A stretch of DNA of 64,000 bases. It comes from JABMNT01 sp048262255. GTDB taxonomy: Bacteria > Pseudomonadota > Alphaproteobacteria > Rhodospirillales > Casp-alpha2. The DNA is taken from contig JBLXFH010000001.1 in the NCBI GenBank assembly GCA_048262255.1, positions 620,001-684,000 on the forward strand, in the 5' to 3' direction. The first letter of the stretch is position 1; each line of letters starts with the position of its first letter. The notes under the pieces were generated by a model that did not search any database, had not been told where the DNA came from, and was given only the letters and a program-made list of their open reading frames with translations. Made by a program: the position numbers and the translations under genes. Positions 43,113 through 52,070 of the stretch are shown piece after piece.

Positions 43113-44163
43113 CGATAGGATCGGGGCCGGGTTTAGCGAAATAATAACCTTGCATATAATCGACGCTCTGACTGATCAGCCAGGCGGATTCTTCAACAAC
43201 TTCAATGCCTTCCGCGATCACCTGAATATCAAACTCATGTGCCAGACTGACAATCCGCTTAACGAGCTCGCCCTTGAAGGTGTCCTTGTGAACATCCCGG
43301 ATCATATCCATATCCAGTTTCACATAATCCGGGCGCAATGCCCCCAGCAGTTGCAGGGTAGAGTGCCCGGCCCCCAAATCGTCCAGGGCCACCTTAAATC
43401 CATGTGCCTTGTAGGAATCCAGAATTGATTTCAGATGATCCGTATCACTAACCAGTTCGGTTTCAATCACTTCAAAGACTACCTGATCCGGTGACAAACC
43501 GACTTCCTCAATGGTAGCAAACGTTGAGCGGAGGCAGTTCTCGGGATCGTATATGGCCGTCGGCGTAAAATTTAAAAAGATTTTTGACTTTACTGCTGCA
43601 CTTGATGCATTGCGGATATTGACGTCCCGCGCCTGTCGGTCGAGTTGGAACAGCATGTCGGCGTCTTTGGCCTTGGCGAACAATTCTCCTGGCGCACTCA
43701 AGCGGCCATCGCTTGTTTGCCAGCGCAAAAGGCATTCATGGGCAAAGGGTATATTGGTTTTGTTGGCATAGACGATGGGCTGGAAATAAGTCGCCAAGCG
43801 GTTCGCCGACAAGACATCTATGAGCCAATCCGCGGAATAGAGCGCCACCACTTCCTGCAAGTTCGTTACGTTACCGAAATCGGTTAAAGTCGGTTCGCCA
43901 TCTCCGCCAAAGACAAGACAATAGGTATCCGTCTTTTCTCCAGATGTCAGTTCATCATCAATCACCAGCATCATCGACCTGAAGTTTTGCGGCTTCACAT
44001 CAACGCTCAGTCCGTTGGCAATTTTGCGGCTTGGGGCAAAAGGTTTGATGATGCCTGCGAGCTTGCCCAGGGTATGGCCGAGTGGTGGCCAGAAGTATAA
44101 GGTTTTAGCCCCCTCAATCAGGCTGGGAAGCGTGTCGCAGCGCCCACAATTCATTTGTGCCAT
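43090..44163 (-). CDS. EAL-domain cyclic-di-GMP phosphodiesterase
   Basis: 357 residues. The EAL domain starts near 125 (YFQPIVYANKTNIPFAHECL); the signature reads ECL instead of EAL but keeps the metal-binding Glu. LNFTPTAI (Asn), VFEVIETELV (Glu), VALDDLGAGHSTLQLL (Asp-Asp, loop 6), VKLDMDM (Lys), AEGIE and QGYYFAKP are all present, so the enzyme is probably active on c-di-GMP. The ~120-residue N-terminal part begins with a CGRC pair but is otherwise unassigned. No transmembrane helix or GGDEF domain. Confidence 0.85.
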   Translation of the reverse strand: MAQMNCGRCDTLPSLIEGAKTLYFWPPLGHTLGKLAGIIKPFAPSRKIANGLSVDVKPQNFRSMMLVIDDELTSGEKTDTYCLVFGGDGEPTLTDFGNVTNLQEVVALYSADWLIDVLSANRLATYFQPIVYANKTNIPFAHECLLRWQTSDGRLSAPGELFAKAKDADMLFQLDRQARDVNIRNASSAAVKSKIFLNFTPTAIYDPENCLRSTFATIEEVGLSPDQVVFEVIETELVSDTDHLKSILDSYKAHGFKVALDDLGAGHSTLQLLGALRPDYVKLDMDMIRDVHKDTFKGELVKRIVSLAHEFDIQVIAEGIEVVEESAWLISQSVDYMQGYYFAKPGPDPIDVIERRQ

Positions 44164-44180
44164 TAAACCCTCTAGTCACA

Positions 44181-44193
44181 ATACAATTTGTAT
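44181..44193. repeat. Short palindrome upstream of the EAL gene
   Basis: ATACAA and TTGTAT flank a single T, 18 bases upstream of the EAL start codon. It is a possible operator, but a 6-base arm in AT-rich DNA is weak evidence. The rest of the 154-base gap to ftsK shows no gene. A small 5-base hairpin (GCGAA/TTCGC, 44272-44283) lies after ftsK, followed on that strand by a modest T-rich stretch. Confidence 0.25.
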
Positions 44194-44317
44194 ACACATG
44201 ATTGAGGGTAATCTGTATGCCTTAAAAAGCAAGCCGGATACAGTGAAGCGCCTTGCCTAAAAATAAGATACGCGAACATTCGCAAGCTTATCTATTTTCA
44301 GAATGCGTTGCGCAAGT

Positions 44318-46729
44318 CTAGTGGTTGCCCACCAAAACTTCGCGTTTACCGACCCGGTTGGCCTCGGAAACGACGCCCTGTTTTTCCATGGTTTCGATAA
44401 TGCGGGCGGCCCGGTTGTAGCCGATTTGCAGATGGCGCTGGATAAAGCTCGTGGATGCCTTGCCTTCACGCGCTACCAACGCCACTGCTTCATCATAAAG
44501 TGCATCGCCATTATCCTCTTTCGACGAGCCCCCACCCAAAAGCGGCGTGTCGTCCTCGACAGTGATATCTTCCAGATAGGAGGGCGATCCCTGGGCCTTC
44601 AGATGTTTTACGATATCTTCCACATCTTCATCGGATACAAAGGGGCCGTGAACCCGGGTGATTCGCCCACCGCCGGCCATATGCAGCATATCACCCTGAC
44701 CCAGCAGTTGCTCGGCGCCCTGTTCGCCGAGAATCGTCCGGCTGTCGATTTTCGACGTCACCTGGAAACTGATACGGGTCGGGAAGTTGGCCTTGACTGT
44801 GCCGGTGATCACATCGACCGACGGGCGTTGTGTGGCCATGATCAGATGGATACCGGCGGCCCGCGCCATCTGCGCCAGACGTTGAATGGCGGCCTCCACA
44901 TCCTTGCCGGCGACCAGCATCAAGTCCGCCATTTCATCGACCACAACCACGATGAAGGGCAGGGGATCGGTGGGCAGGGGAATTTCTTCCATGATCGGCT
45001 TGCCGTCGTCATCAAAGCCGGTTTGGACGCGCCGGGTCAGGGTTTCGCCTTTTTTGTGAGCTTCCTTGATCCGCACATTATAGCCGCCGATATTGCGTAC
45101 ACCGATCTGACTCATGATACGATAGCGGTCTTCCATCTCGCGCACCGCCCATTTAAGCGCGACCACGGCTTTCGACGGATCGGTGACCACCGGCGTTAAT
45201 AAATGCGGTATGCCTTCATAGACAGACAGTTCCAGCATTTTCGGATCGATCATGATGAACTTGCATTGATCCGGCGTCAGCTTATAAAGCAGCGACAGGA
45301 TCATCGTATTCATGGCGACGGATTTACCGGAACCGGTCGTACCCGCAATCAGCAGGTGCGGCATACGGGCCAGATCAGCAATGACCGGTGCGCCGCCGAT
45401 ATCCTTACCCAGCGCCAGTGGCAGGTTGCAGCCTGATTTTTCAAAATCCCTGGACGCCACGAGTTCGCGCATATAAACCATTTCACGGTTCATGTTGGGC
45501 AGCTCGATACCGATAACGTTTTGCCCTGGCACCACTGCGATACGCACGGATACGGCGCTCATGGAGCGTGCAATATCGCCGGACAGGCCAATCACCCGCG
45601 ACGTTTTGGTGCCGGGTGCCGGCTCCAGTTCATAAAGAGTGACCACTGGGCCGGGCCTGACCTTGACGATCTCGCCCTTGACGCCAAAATCCTCCAGAAC
45701 GCTGGCCAGGAATTTGGCGTTCTGCTGCAGGGCGTCCTTATTCAGCTGGGCCACTGTGGTGCTGATATTGGGCGCTTCCAGCAAATCCAGAGACGGCATC
45801 TGATAAACACCGTCACCCAGGTTAAGCTGGCGTTGGCGGCTGGCTTTCGCTTTTTTGCTTTCTGCCGCGCGGTCCCGCTTATCGGCAACCAGCCCGGTGC
45901 GTTCCATGTTAACCGCCGGGCTTTCCTTCAACTGAACTGGTATGTCTGCGTCTGTTTCACCGATGCTCACGTGAACGACATGGTCTTCATCGTCTTCCTG
46001 CATTGCAGAGCCGGACAACGGTTTTGCCGATTGCAGAGATGGTGTCAGACGTTGTCGCCAGTCGGCATTATCACGCACCAGCGCCCGGCTTTTCGAAATC
46101 AGAGTCCGGACAAACACCGCCGCCTTGATAAAGCCCATCGCAGTTGTGCGCCATTCCTCACGGCTCAAACCCAGTGCCGCGATCCAAAAAACGACACCGA
46201 CAAAACCGCTGATGGCGCCAAGGGCCGCCACCGAGACCCCGCTTTTAGCCAGCAGCTCCCATTCCACAAGCCGGTCCATTAACAGGGTGCCCGTAAACCC
46301 ACCCATGCGTGTCATCAGGGGCCAATTGTCGCTAACCGGCAGGGCGCTCAGGGTAATGGCGTAAAAAACAATTGCCCCCAATAACGCCAGCAAACGGGCT
46401 CCTGCATGGGAAATCGGTTTGTTACGCAAAAACCGTCCGCCCCAGACCAATAACGTCAGGATCGGGACAAAGCAGGCAAAACCCAGCGTTTGCAGTAAAA
46501 TGTCAGCGGCAACCGCACCGGAACGACCCAGTAGATTAGACGGCGCTTCCAGACCGGCACTGTTCAATGATGGGTCCCCGGCGGAATAACCAAAAACCGC
46601 CACAGACGCCCATACTGCGGCCAACATGAAGAACACGCCCAGCACCTCGCGGCCGCGCCGTTTCAGATAGTCCTGTGCACCGGGCGGCAGAATTTTGCCT
46701 CCGCCAAATATATTCAAAACCTGTGTCAT
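44318..46729 (-). CDS. ftsK: DNA translocase FtsK
   Basis: 803 residues. Four or five transmembrane helices in residues 28-190 are followed by a short linker, then the alpha/beta motor from ~320. LIAGTTGSGKSVAMN (460-474) is Walker A, PFIVVVVDEMADLMLV Walker B, and MATQRPSVDVITGT a FtsK/SpoIIIE signature. The winged-helix gamma domain (LVAREGKASTSFIQRHLQIGYNRAAR split over two blocks near 740-790) reads KOPS. It anchors at the septum and pumps chromosomal DNA during division. AAGGAG precedes the ATG. The linker is short compared with E. coli, as is usual in alphaproteobacteria. Confidence 0.97.
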   Translation of the reverse strand: MTQVLNIFGGGKILPPGAQDYLKRRGREVLGVFFMLAAVWASVAVFGYSAGDPSLNSAGLEAPSNLLGRSGAVAADILLQTLGFACFVPILTLLVWGGRFLRNKPISHAGARLLALLGAIVFYAITLSALPVSDNWPLMTRMGGFTGTLLMDRLVEWELLAKSGVSVAALGAISGFVGVVFWIAALGLSREEWRTTAMGFIKAAVFVRTLISKSRALVRDNADWRQRLTPSLQSAKPLSGSAMQEDDEDHVVHVSIGETDADIPVQLKESPAVNMERTGLVADKRDRAAESKKAKASRQRQLNLGDGVYQMPSLDLLEAPNISTTVAQLNKDALQQNAKFLASVLEDFGVKGEIVKVRPGPVVTLYELEPAPGTKTSRVIGLSGDIARSMSAVSVRIAVVPGQNVIGIELPNMNREMVYMRELVASRDFEKSGCNLPLALGKDIGGAPVIADLARMPHLLIAGTTGSGKSVAMNTMILSLLYKLTPDQCKFIMIDPKMLELSVYEGIPHLLTPVVTDPSKAVVALKWAVREMEDRYRIMSQIGVRNIGGYNVRIKEAHKKGETLTRRVQTGFDDDGKPIMEEIPLPTDPLPFIVVVVDEMADLMLVAGKDVEAAIQRLAQMARAAGIHLIMATQRPSVDVITGTVKANFPTRISFQVTSKIDSRTILGEQGAEQLLGQGDMLHMAGGGRITRVHGPFVSDEDVEDIVKHLKAQGSPSYLEDITVEDDTPLLGGGSSKEDNGDALYDEAVALVAREGKASTSFIQRHLQIGYNRAARIIETMEKQGVVSEANRVGKREVLVGNH

Positions 46730-46804
46730 AACTCCTTGATACGATGGACCTCTTTAAAAGTGCTTAACAGGATACCGTTAATTGCTTTTACGCGAATTAA
46801 AGTT

Positions 46805-46823
46805 GAGAACGATTATTATTTGC
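46805..46823 (-). promoter_or_regulatory. Second Fur-box-like site
   Basis: Read leftward, this 19-base stretch ends AATAATCGTTCTC and matches 14 of 19 bases of the classic Fur consensus. It is weaker than its partner at 46850 and lies ~75 bases upstream of the ftsK start. It may instead extend Fur binding across the operon promoter. Confidence 0.45.
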
Positions 46824-46833
46824 ATTTTTTATT

Positions 46834-46861
46834 TTGCCCGACTATTGTTGTTAATGATAAT
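46834..46861 (+). promoter_or_regulatory. Predicted promoter of the Fur-box operon
   Basis: TTGCCC (46834-46839) and GATAAT (46856-46861) are separated by 16 bases. The -10 element lies inside the Fur box, so Fur binding would block RNA polymerase. Transcription would start near 46868, giving a leader of about 17 bases with AGGA six bases before the ATG. Confidence 0.5.
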
Positions 46862-46868
46862 CGTTCTC
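46850..46868 (+). promoter_or_regulatory. Fur box
   Basis: GTTAATGATAATCGTTCTC matches the 19-base Fur consensus at 16 positions by my count and overlaps the predicted -10 element. This implies repression of the following three genes when iron is plentiful. The regulator could be Fur itself or an alphaproteobacterial relative such as Mur. Confidence 0.65.
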
Positions 46869-46884
46869 AACTTAAGGACGCCGA

Positions 46885-47286
46885 ATGAGCCATTACGAAC
46901 TGTCCACGGAGCACAACCCGATGCTGGCCATTCTGGGTGTCGTCAGCAAAGGTGATGCGCCTGTTAAAAACATCATCGGAGATGTTCGCTCCCTGATCCC
47001 CAACTTGTGGCAACCGACCCGCGACGTTCTGGCCCTGACCGTTCATCGGGCGCTACGCGACCGTCATCTGAAATTCGTCGATTATCCCTGCAGCGCCTCG
47101 GACCCGCTTTTGACCCTGACTGCGATCGGGCGCCAACAGCTACAGACCCTTTTGCATCGCATGCCTGCGAACCCACCAGGCCCGTCTTCGCTTGTCACCG
47201 AAACCCTGAAAGCCTGTTTTGACGAAACCGGCGAGCTACTTTCAATCAATCCCGCCCCCCTAGACAGCAGGTGCTTGCTTCCATGA
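46885..47286 (+). CDS. Predicted winged-helix regulator-like protein
   Basis: 133 residues. MLAILGVVSKGDAPVKNIIG and VLALTVHRALRDRHLKFV are followed by LLTLTAIGRQQLQTLL, the helix-helix-wing pattern of PadR-like winged-helix proteins, where LT-x-x-G-R closes the wing. The ~35-residue tail is not recognised. It is the first gene of a Fur-box operon, with AGGA well spaced from the ATG. It may be a DNA-binding protein or a small non-DNA-binding winged-helix protein like FeoC. I cannot name a characterised homologue. Confidence 0.6.
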   Translation: MSHYELSTEHNPMLAILGVVSKGDAPVKNIIGDVRSLIPNLWQPTRDVLALTVHRALRDRHLKFVDYPCSASDPLLTLTAIGRQQLQTLLHRMPANPPGPSSLVTETLKACFDETGELLSINPAPLDSRCLLP

Positions 47287-47441
47287 TTCTCTTATTTGCC
47301 GACTCCAAACTGCTGGGCGGGCTATTGGTGGCTTCGTCTAAATCCTGGCGCAGTCGGTCGCCCGCAAAGCGCCCGCAAAGCGAGCCACAGGAAAAGCCGG
47401 TTTCCGCGGACAAGGCCCCAAAGGAGCCTGCCCATGTGTAA
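47283..47441 (+). CDS. Small protein of unknown function (52 residues)
   Basis: A 52-codon frame bridges two real genes. Its ATG overlaps the preceding stop (ATGA), and its TAA overlaps the next start by 8 bases. MILLFADSKLLGGLLVASS is hydrophobic; the rest is basic and proline/lysine-rich (SPAKRPQSEPQEKPVSADK), like a membrane-tethered tail. No family recognised. The double overlap suggests coupled translation in the Fur-box operon, which is the main evidence that it is a gene. Confidence 0.55.
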   Translation: MILLFADSKLLGGLLVASSKSWRSRSPAKRPQSEPQEKPVSADKAPKEPAHV

Positions 47442-48645
47442 CGCCTGCCAGCCCTCAACCCTCCCGCCGCCATTGAACCGCCGCCGCAAAATCTGGGAGC
47501 TGGAAAGCGGCTGGCATTGTTCGATTGTCGGAACCTGCGTGACCATCGGCGAATTGCGCGGCCTCGCCAAGAAACTCAAACTCAGGGCCAAACCGGATTT
47601 CCCCGAGGACTATCAGTATCACGGCCATTTCGCATCGAATATTGGCGACGCCAACAAGGCCGCAAAACTGCTGAACAAGATTCTCGACAAAAAACACGCC
47701 ATATCCATAAAAAAAATTGCCCGCCTCGAATGCCCGCATGCCTTGGAAGCCTTCTGGGAAGAGGCCCTCGGACGTGGTGAAATCCCGGGACCTTTCTGGG
47801 CCATCCTCACCCACCCGGCCGTCACCCTCAGCCTATCCGAGCGCTTGTTCGCCGATGTTCATATGCTCTCGCATCTTGTCGGAGCGGCCAACCGGGCCGA
47901 CATTCGCTCTCTCAAGGAAATGGAAGCTGAAAATACCCTGCTACTCGACAAACTGGCCCGCCAGAACCGCCGGAACGCCGAGCGTGCCACCGCGAAGGAC
48001 CGTGAAATCGCCGACCTGAACGACCAGTTGTTACGCCTTAAAGCGGCTCAGTTGCAGTCCGACAAGATCGCGGCTCCGCCATCCCCGGCTCCCGACCGCA
48101 GCCTCGAAAAATCGGAAGTTTACATGGCTCAGTTGCGCCAGCATTGTGATGACCTGAAAGATGAGCTGGATGAAACCCGGATCAACAACCAGCAACTTAC
48201 CGCCATCGTCGATACCCTGCAGAGTGAACTCAACGCCCTGGAAGCTTCTTTTGATTTCGATAACGGAACGAACAGCGCCCATCCTGGGGACGCCTGCCCG
48301 GTCAACCTGAAGGGCCAGTGCATCCTTTATGTCGGCGGGCGGCCCTCCTATATCTGTCGGCTGCGTTCTCTCGTGGAAGACTGGAACGGTGAATTTCTGC
48401 ACCATGACGGCGGCCTTGAAAAATCCATGGATGAACTGGCGCGGGCCGTCGTGCGGGCCGATACGGTGGTTTTTCCCACCGATCAGATCAGTCACAGCGC
48501 CGTTCATAAGGTCAAGCAGCTCTGTCGCCAGACCCTGAAACCTTTCGTTCCGTTGCGGACCGATGGCGTCGCCTCGTTTATTGCTGGCTTTCAGGAAAGT
48601 GCCATCCATCTGGCAACACCTGCCACCAATCGTTCGGGCCGCTGA
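47434..48645 (+). CDS. DUF2325-domain protein with coiled coil
   Basis: 403 residues from ATG 47434; upstream in-frame codons lie in the small gene. MCNACQ and WHCSIVGTCVTIGELRG start an N-terminal cysteine-containing domain. Residues ~160-285 are a long heptad-rich coiled coil (MEAENTLLLDKLARQNRRN and on). The last ~95 residues are DUF2325: ILYVGGRPSYICRLRSLVE, FLHHDGGLEKSMDEL and VFPTDQISHSAVHKVKQLC. DUF2325 has no assigned biochemical role that I know. Fur-box control points to a job in iron limitation or metal handling. Confidence 0.75.
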   Translation: MCNACQPSTLPPPLNRRRKIWELESGWHCSIVGTCVTIGELRGLAKKLKLRAKPDFPEDYQYHGHFASNIGDANKAAKLLNKILDKKHAISIKKIARLECPHALEAFWEEALGRGEIPGPFWAILTHPAVTLSLSERLFADVHMLSHLVGAANRADIRSLKEMEAENTLLLDKLARQNRRNAERATAKDREIADLNDQLLRLKAAQLQSDKIAAPPSPAPDRSLEKSEVYMAQLRQHCDDLKDELDETRINNQQLTAIVDTLQSELNALEASFDFDNGTNSAHPGDACPVNLKGQCILYVGGRPSYICRLRSLVEDWNGEFLHHDGGLEKSMDELARAVVRADTVVFPTDQISHSAVHKVKQLCRQTLKPFVPLRTDGVASFIAGFQESAIHLATPATNRSGR

Positions 48646-48671
48646 CGCAGATAACCTCTAACCGCTTCGGC

Positions 48672-50216
48672 TTAGACCACGGCGCCAACAAGCCAGGGCA
48701 CAAATTCATTGTCACCGTAGTTCAGCTCTTCGGATTTCGACTGACGACCGCTGGCGATTTCAATGAGATAACGGAAGATTTCCTCGCCTTTTTCCTCGAC
48801 GGTGACCTGCCCATCGGCAATCGGTCCGCAGTTGATATCCATGTCTTCACTCATCCGCTCGTACATCGCGGTGTTGGTAGCGAGTTTGATGGACGGTGTC
48901 GGTTTGAAACCAAAAGCCGAACCGCGGCCTGTGGTGAAGCAAACCAGATTGGCACCCGAAGCGACTTGTCCGGTGACCGACGCCGGATCGTATCCGGGGC
49001 TGTCCATAAAGACGAAACCTTTTGTGTTGATCATCTCGGCATATTTGAAAACGCCCGTCAGGTTGGTCGTGCCTCCCTTGGCCGCCGCACCCAGAGATTT
49101 TTCCAAAATCGTGGTCAAGCCGCCCGCCTTGTTGCCGGGCGACGGATTGTTGTCCAGACTGCCGCCGTTGCGCGCCACATAATCTTCCCACCAGTGGATG
49201 CGCTCAACCAGCTTTTCGCCCACCTTGTCGTTAATGGCGCGGCGTGTCAGCAAATGTTCGGCGCCATAGATTTCCGGTGTTTCCGAAAGAATTGCCGTGC
49301 CGCCATGGCGGACCAGCAAATCGGCCGCCGCACCCAGGGCCGGATTGGCGGTAATCCCCGAATAACCGTCAGACCCGCCGCACTGCAAGGCTAGGGTCAA
49401 TTCGGAAACCGGGATGGGTTCGCGCTGAATGGCATTGGCCGCTGGCAGCATGGCCTTGATCCGCTCAACCCCGGCGGCAACCGTTTTGCGGGTGCCCCCT
49501 TCTTCCTGAATAACCAGAGTCTGGAAGGTATTGCCCACATCCAGATTAAAGGCATCCATCAAAAACGGGATCTGGTTAACCTCGCAACCCAACCCGACCA
49601 TCAGCACACCGGCAAAATTCGGATGCTGCGCATAACCCCAAAGGGCGCGTTGCAGGATACTGAAGCCATCACCCGACCCCGCCATGCCGCAGCCGGTGCC
49701 ATGGACAAAGGCCGCCACCCCGTCGACATTGGGGTACTGGTCCAAAATCCCCGATCCGTTAATTTCTGCAGCAATCATTTTGGCTGCCGTCGCCGAACAG
49801 TTGACCGACGTCAGGATGCCCAAATAATTGCGGGTTCCCGCCCGTCCGTTGGGTCGCCGGTATCCCTGAAAGGTGGCCCGTTCGGATTCCGGCACATATT
49901 GGGTCTCGCGCAGATTGGTGCCAAACTTGTAATCGCGCTCAATCATCCGGAATTCACAATTATGGCCGTGGATATGGTCGCCGGGATGAATGGCCCGGGT
50001 CGCAAAACCGATGGTTTGTGCAAACTTTGTAATTTCTTCACCAATCGCGATTTCAGTTGTCGCGATCTTGTGCCCTGCCGGAATCTCACCAGTTGTTGAA
50101 ATCGACCCGTCGCCCACAGGAGCGTTGGCTTCAAACGGATCAATGGCGATAATCACGTTATCGATGGGGTCAAGTTTAACGGCACGGGGTGCGTTGTGAA
50201 GAACTGCGGTCGTCAT
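48672..50216 (-). CDS. UxaA-family sugar-acid dehydratase
   Basis: 514 residues. The N-terminal SAF-like domain (to ~100) contains HNCEFRMIERDYKFG. The main domain has GYRRPNGRAGTRNYL, SVNCSATAAKMI, HGTGCGMAG and VGLGCEVNQI, whose cysteines are the usual Fe-binding positions of altronate/galactarate dehydratases. The family removes water from sugar acids to give 2-keto-3-deoxy acids. It stands alone downstream of amtB on the same strand, separated by a terminator, so it should have its own promoter. The precise sugar acid is open. Confidence 0.85.
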   Translation of the reverse strand: MTTAVLHNAPRAVKLDPIDNVIIAIDPFEANAPVGDGSISTTGEIPAGHKIATTEIAIGEEITKFAQTIGFATRAIHPGDHIHGHNCEFRMIERDYKFGTNLRETQYVPESERATFQGYRRPNGRAGTRNYLGILTSVNCSATAAKMIAAEINGSGILDQYPNVDGVAAFVHGTGCGMAGSGDGFSILQRALWGYAQHPNFAGVLMVGLGCEVNQIPFLMDAFNLDVGNTFQTLVIQEEGGTRKTVAAGVERIKAMLPAANAIQREPIPVSELTLALQCGGSDGYSGITANPALGAAADLLVRHGGTAILSETPEIYGAEHLLTRRAINDKVGEKLVERIHWWEDYVARNGGSLDNNPSPGNKAGGLTTILEKSLGAAAKGGTTNLTGVFKYAEMINTKGFVFMDSPGYDPASVTGQVASGANLVCFTTGRGSAFGFKPTPSIKLATNTAMYERMSEDMDINCGPIADGQVTVEEKGEEIFRYLIEIASGRQSKSEELNYGDNEFVPWLVGAVV

Positions 50217-50280
50217 GATATTTCCTTAACAAAAGAGCCGATGCGGTATGTCTGCTTATCTCACATCCGGGCCATTTGGC

Positions 50281-50313
50281 AAAGAAAAAGGGCCGGAACA
50301 CAGGTTCCGGCCC
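50281..50313 (-). terminator. Rho-independent terminator of glnK-amtB
   Basis: GGGCCGGAAC (50290-50299) pairs perfectly with GTTCCGGCCC (50304-50313) around a 4-base loop. On the leftward strand the hairpin is followed by TTTTTCTTT. It lies 33 bases after the amtB stop. Confidence 0.9.
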
Positions 50314-50345
50314 AAAGTTTATTTACAGGTCGTGGTGAAAATGGG

Positions 50346-51716
50346 TTAGATCGTTTGCGATCCTCTGCCGAACTCGGGATAGGCTTCCATCCCGCATTCT
50401 GCCATATCGGATCCACCAGCCTCATCTTCTTCACTGATCCGAATACCAACCGTGGCTTTCAGAATGAACCAGACGATGGCACTTGCGACAACCGCAAAGA
50501 CACCGATGGCAACGATACCCGTCAACTGGGTCAGAACCGAACCCGAGCCGAAGATGCCGACACACAATGTACCCCAGATACCGGCCACCAGATGGACGGA
50601 GATAGCGCCGACAACATCATCGATCTTCAGCTTGTCGAGCAACGGTACGGAGATGACAACCAGAGCACCGCCGATCGCACCAATGATCATGGAGGTGAAG
50701 TGGTTGGTCAGGTCCGGGCCAGCGGTAATGGCCACCAGGCCAGCCAGCGCACCGTTCAGAGCCATCGACAAATCAACTTTCTTGTAGAGGATTTGCGTCA
50801 GGATCATTGCGGCAACCACACCACCAGCGGCGGCGATATTGGTGTTGACGTAAACGATGGACATCATCGTCGCGTCAGCCGCCGAACCCAGGGCCAGCTG
50901 AGAGCCGCCATTGAAACCGAACCAGCCAAACCACAGGATGAAGGTACCCAGCGTTGCCAGCGGCATGTTGGCGCCCGGGATCGGGTTAACCCGTCCGTCG
51001 GGACCATACTTGCCTTTACGGGCACCGAGGATAATCGCCCCGGTCAATGCACACCAGCCGCCAACCGAGTGAACCAGCGTTGAACCGGCGAAATCGGTGA
51101 AGCCCATGGAGTTGAGCCAGCCACCGCCCCAAACCCAGGAAGCCTGGATCGGATAGATGAAGGCGGACAGAACAACAACAAAGATCAGGAACGGCCAGAC
51201 TTTGATGCGCTCGGCGACCGTGCCGGAGACAATGGAAGCGGCCGTCGCGACGAAGACCATCTGGAAGAACCAGTCAGAGGCCACCGAATAGCCGGCATCG
51301 GTAACTGCCGTTACCATTTCAGCCGTTGCTTCATCAGCGCCAAGCAGCGCCAATTCGGCTTCGCCCGGATTGTACAGGAATGAGAAGGAGCCCATATAAC
51401 CGCCCTCAGGCACATCGACATACATGAGGTTGTAGCCAATGAGATAGAACATGATCCCGGCGATGGAGTAGAGAGCGATGTTCTTCAGACAGATCGTCGC
51501 CGTGTTTTTCGACCGGACCAAACCTGATTCCAGCATGGCAAAGCCTGCCGCCATCAACATGACGAGAAAGCCATGAACCAGGAAGGAAAACGTGTTGAGG
51601 ACATAGGCGGTCTCGGCAGAAACCTCGGCACGAGCTTCGCCACTCAAAAGACTCAGGGCCAGCGGGGCTGCAATTACAGCCGGAAGGGCCCGTTTAAATG
51701 TGTTTAAACGTAACAT
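50346..51716 (-). CDS. amtB: Ammonium transporter
   Basis: 456 residues. The N-terminal signal peptide LPAVIAAPLALSLLSGEARA is followed by eleven membrane helices. AMLESGLVRSKN, STLVHSVGGWCALTGA with the first pore His, FILWFGWFGFNGGSQ, and ISVHLVAGIWGTL with the second pore His are Amt signatures. The C-terminal cytoplasmic tail, where GlnK docks, is present. It moves ammonium across the inner membrane. It lies 15 bases after glnK and ends before a strong terminator. Confidence 0.96.
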   Translation of the reverse strand: MLRLNTFKRALPAVIAAPLALSLLSGEARAEVSAETAYVLNTFSFLVHGFLVMLMAAGFAMLESGLVRSKNTATICLKNIALYSIAGIMFYLIGYNLMYVDVPEGGYMGSFSFLYNPGEAELALLGADEATAEMVTAVTDAGYSVASDWFFQMVFVATAASIVSGTVAERIKVWPFLIFVVVLSAFIYPIQASWVWGGGWLNSMGFTDFAGSTLVHSVGGWCALTGAIILGARKGKYGPDGRVNPIPGANMPLATLGTFILWFGWFGFNGGSQLALGSAADATMMSIVYVNTNIAAAGGVVAAMILTQILYKKVDLSMALNGALAGLVAITAGPDLTNHFTSMIIGAIGGALVVISVPLLDKLKIDDVVGAISVHLVAGIWGTLCVGIFGSGSVLTQLTGIVAIGVFAVVASAIVWFILKATVGIRISEEDEAGGSDMAECGMEAYPEFGRGSQTI

Positions 51717-51731
51717 TAAGAAATTCCCTTT

Positions 51732-52070
51732 CTAAAGCGCGTCGCTGTTGGTTTCGCCAGTACGAATGCGCACAGCTTTTTCCAAGTTGTAGACGAACAC
51801 TTTGCCATCCCCAATCTTGCCCGTTTGTGCGGACTTGGCGATCGCTTCAACTACCTGTTCGGCGACATCATCGTCCACTGCAATTTCAATTTTCACTTTC
51901 GGAAGGAAGTTCACCGTATATTCGGCGCCCCGATAGATTTCCGCTTGACCTTTTTGACGTCCAAAACCTTTGACTTCGCTAACGGTCATGCCTTCAACAC
52001 CCATGGGCGTCAGGGCTTCGCGGACCTCTTCCAACTTGAAAGGTTTGATGACAGCCATGATGAGCTTCAT
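51732..52070 (-). CDS. glnK: PII nitrogen regulatory protein
   Basis: 112 residues, the exact PII length, from the ATG at 52070 with AAGGGGA upstream; an earlier in-frame codon at 52100 is not needed. MKLIMAVIKPFKLEEVREAL, the T-loop FGRQKGQAEIYRGAEY with the uridylylation site Tyr51, and the B-loop TGKIGDGKVFV are all conserved. It senses 2-oxoglutarate, ATP and ADP, plugs AmtB when nitrogen is plentiful, and is uridylylated by GlnD. Linkage to amtB and a sigma-54-type promoter favour glnK over glnB. Confidence 0.95.
   Translation of the reverse strand: MKLIMAVIKPFKLEEVREALTPMGVEGMTVSEVKGFGRQKGQAEIYRGAEYTVNFLPKVKIEIAVDDDVAEQVVEAIAKSAQTGKIGDGKVFVYNLEKAVRIRTGETNSDAL

Larger units (their letters stand above)
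46800..46873. repeat. 17-base perfect inverted repeat framing the ftsK/DUF2325-operon control region
   Basis: AAGTTGAGAACGATTAT (46800-46816) is exactly repeated in reverse complement at 46857-46873 with a 40-base spacer. Each arm contains half or more of a Fur-box-like sequence, so two divergent Fur sites appear to lie one upstream of each gene. Confidence 0.85.

Noticed and set aside
44272..44283. Small hairpin after ftsK as a terminator
   Set aside because: The stem is only five base pairs and the T-rich stretch is modest, so it was not listed as a terminator.
44303..45199. 298-codon rightward frame inside ftsK
   Set aside because: It lies opposite the conserved ftsK motor domain; composition is that of a shadow frame.
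50196..51083. 295-codon rightward frame over amtB
   Set aside because: Antisense to the conserved ammonium transporter and spans its terminator; low-complexity translation without a domain.
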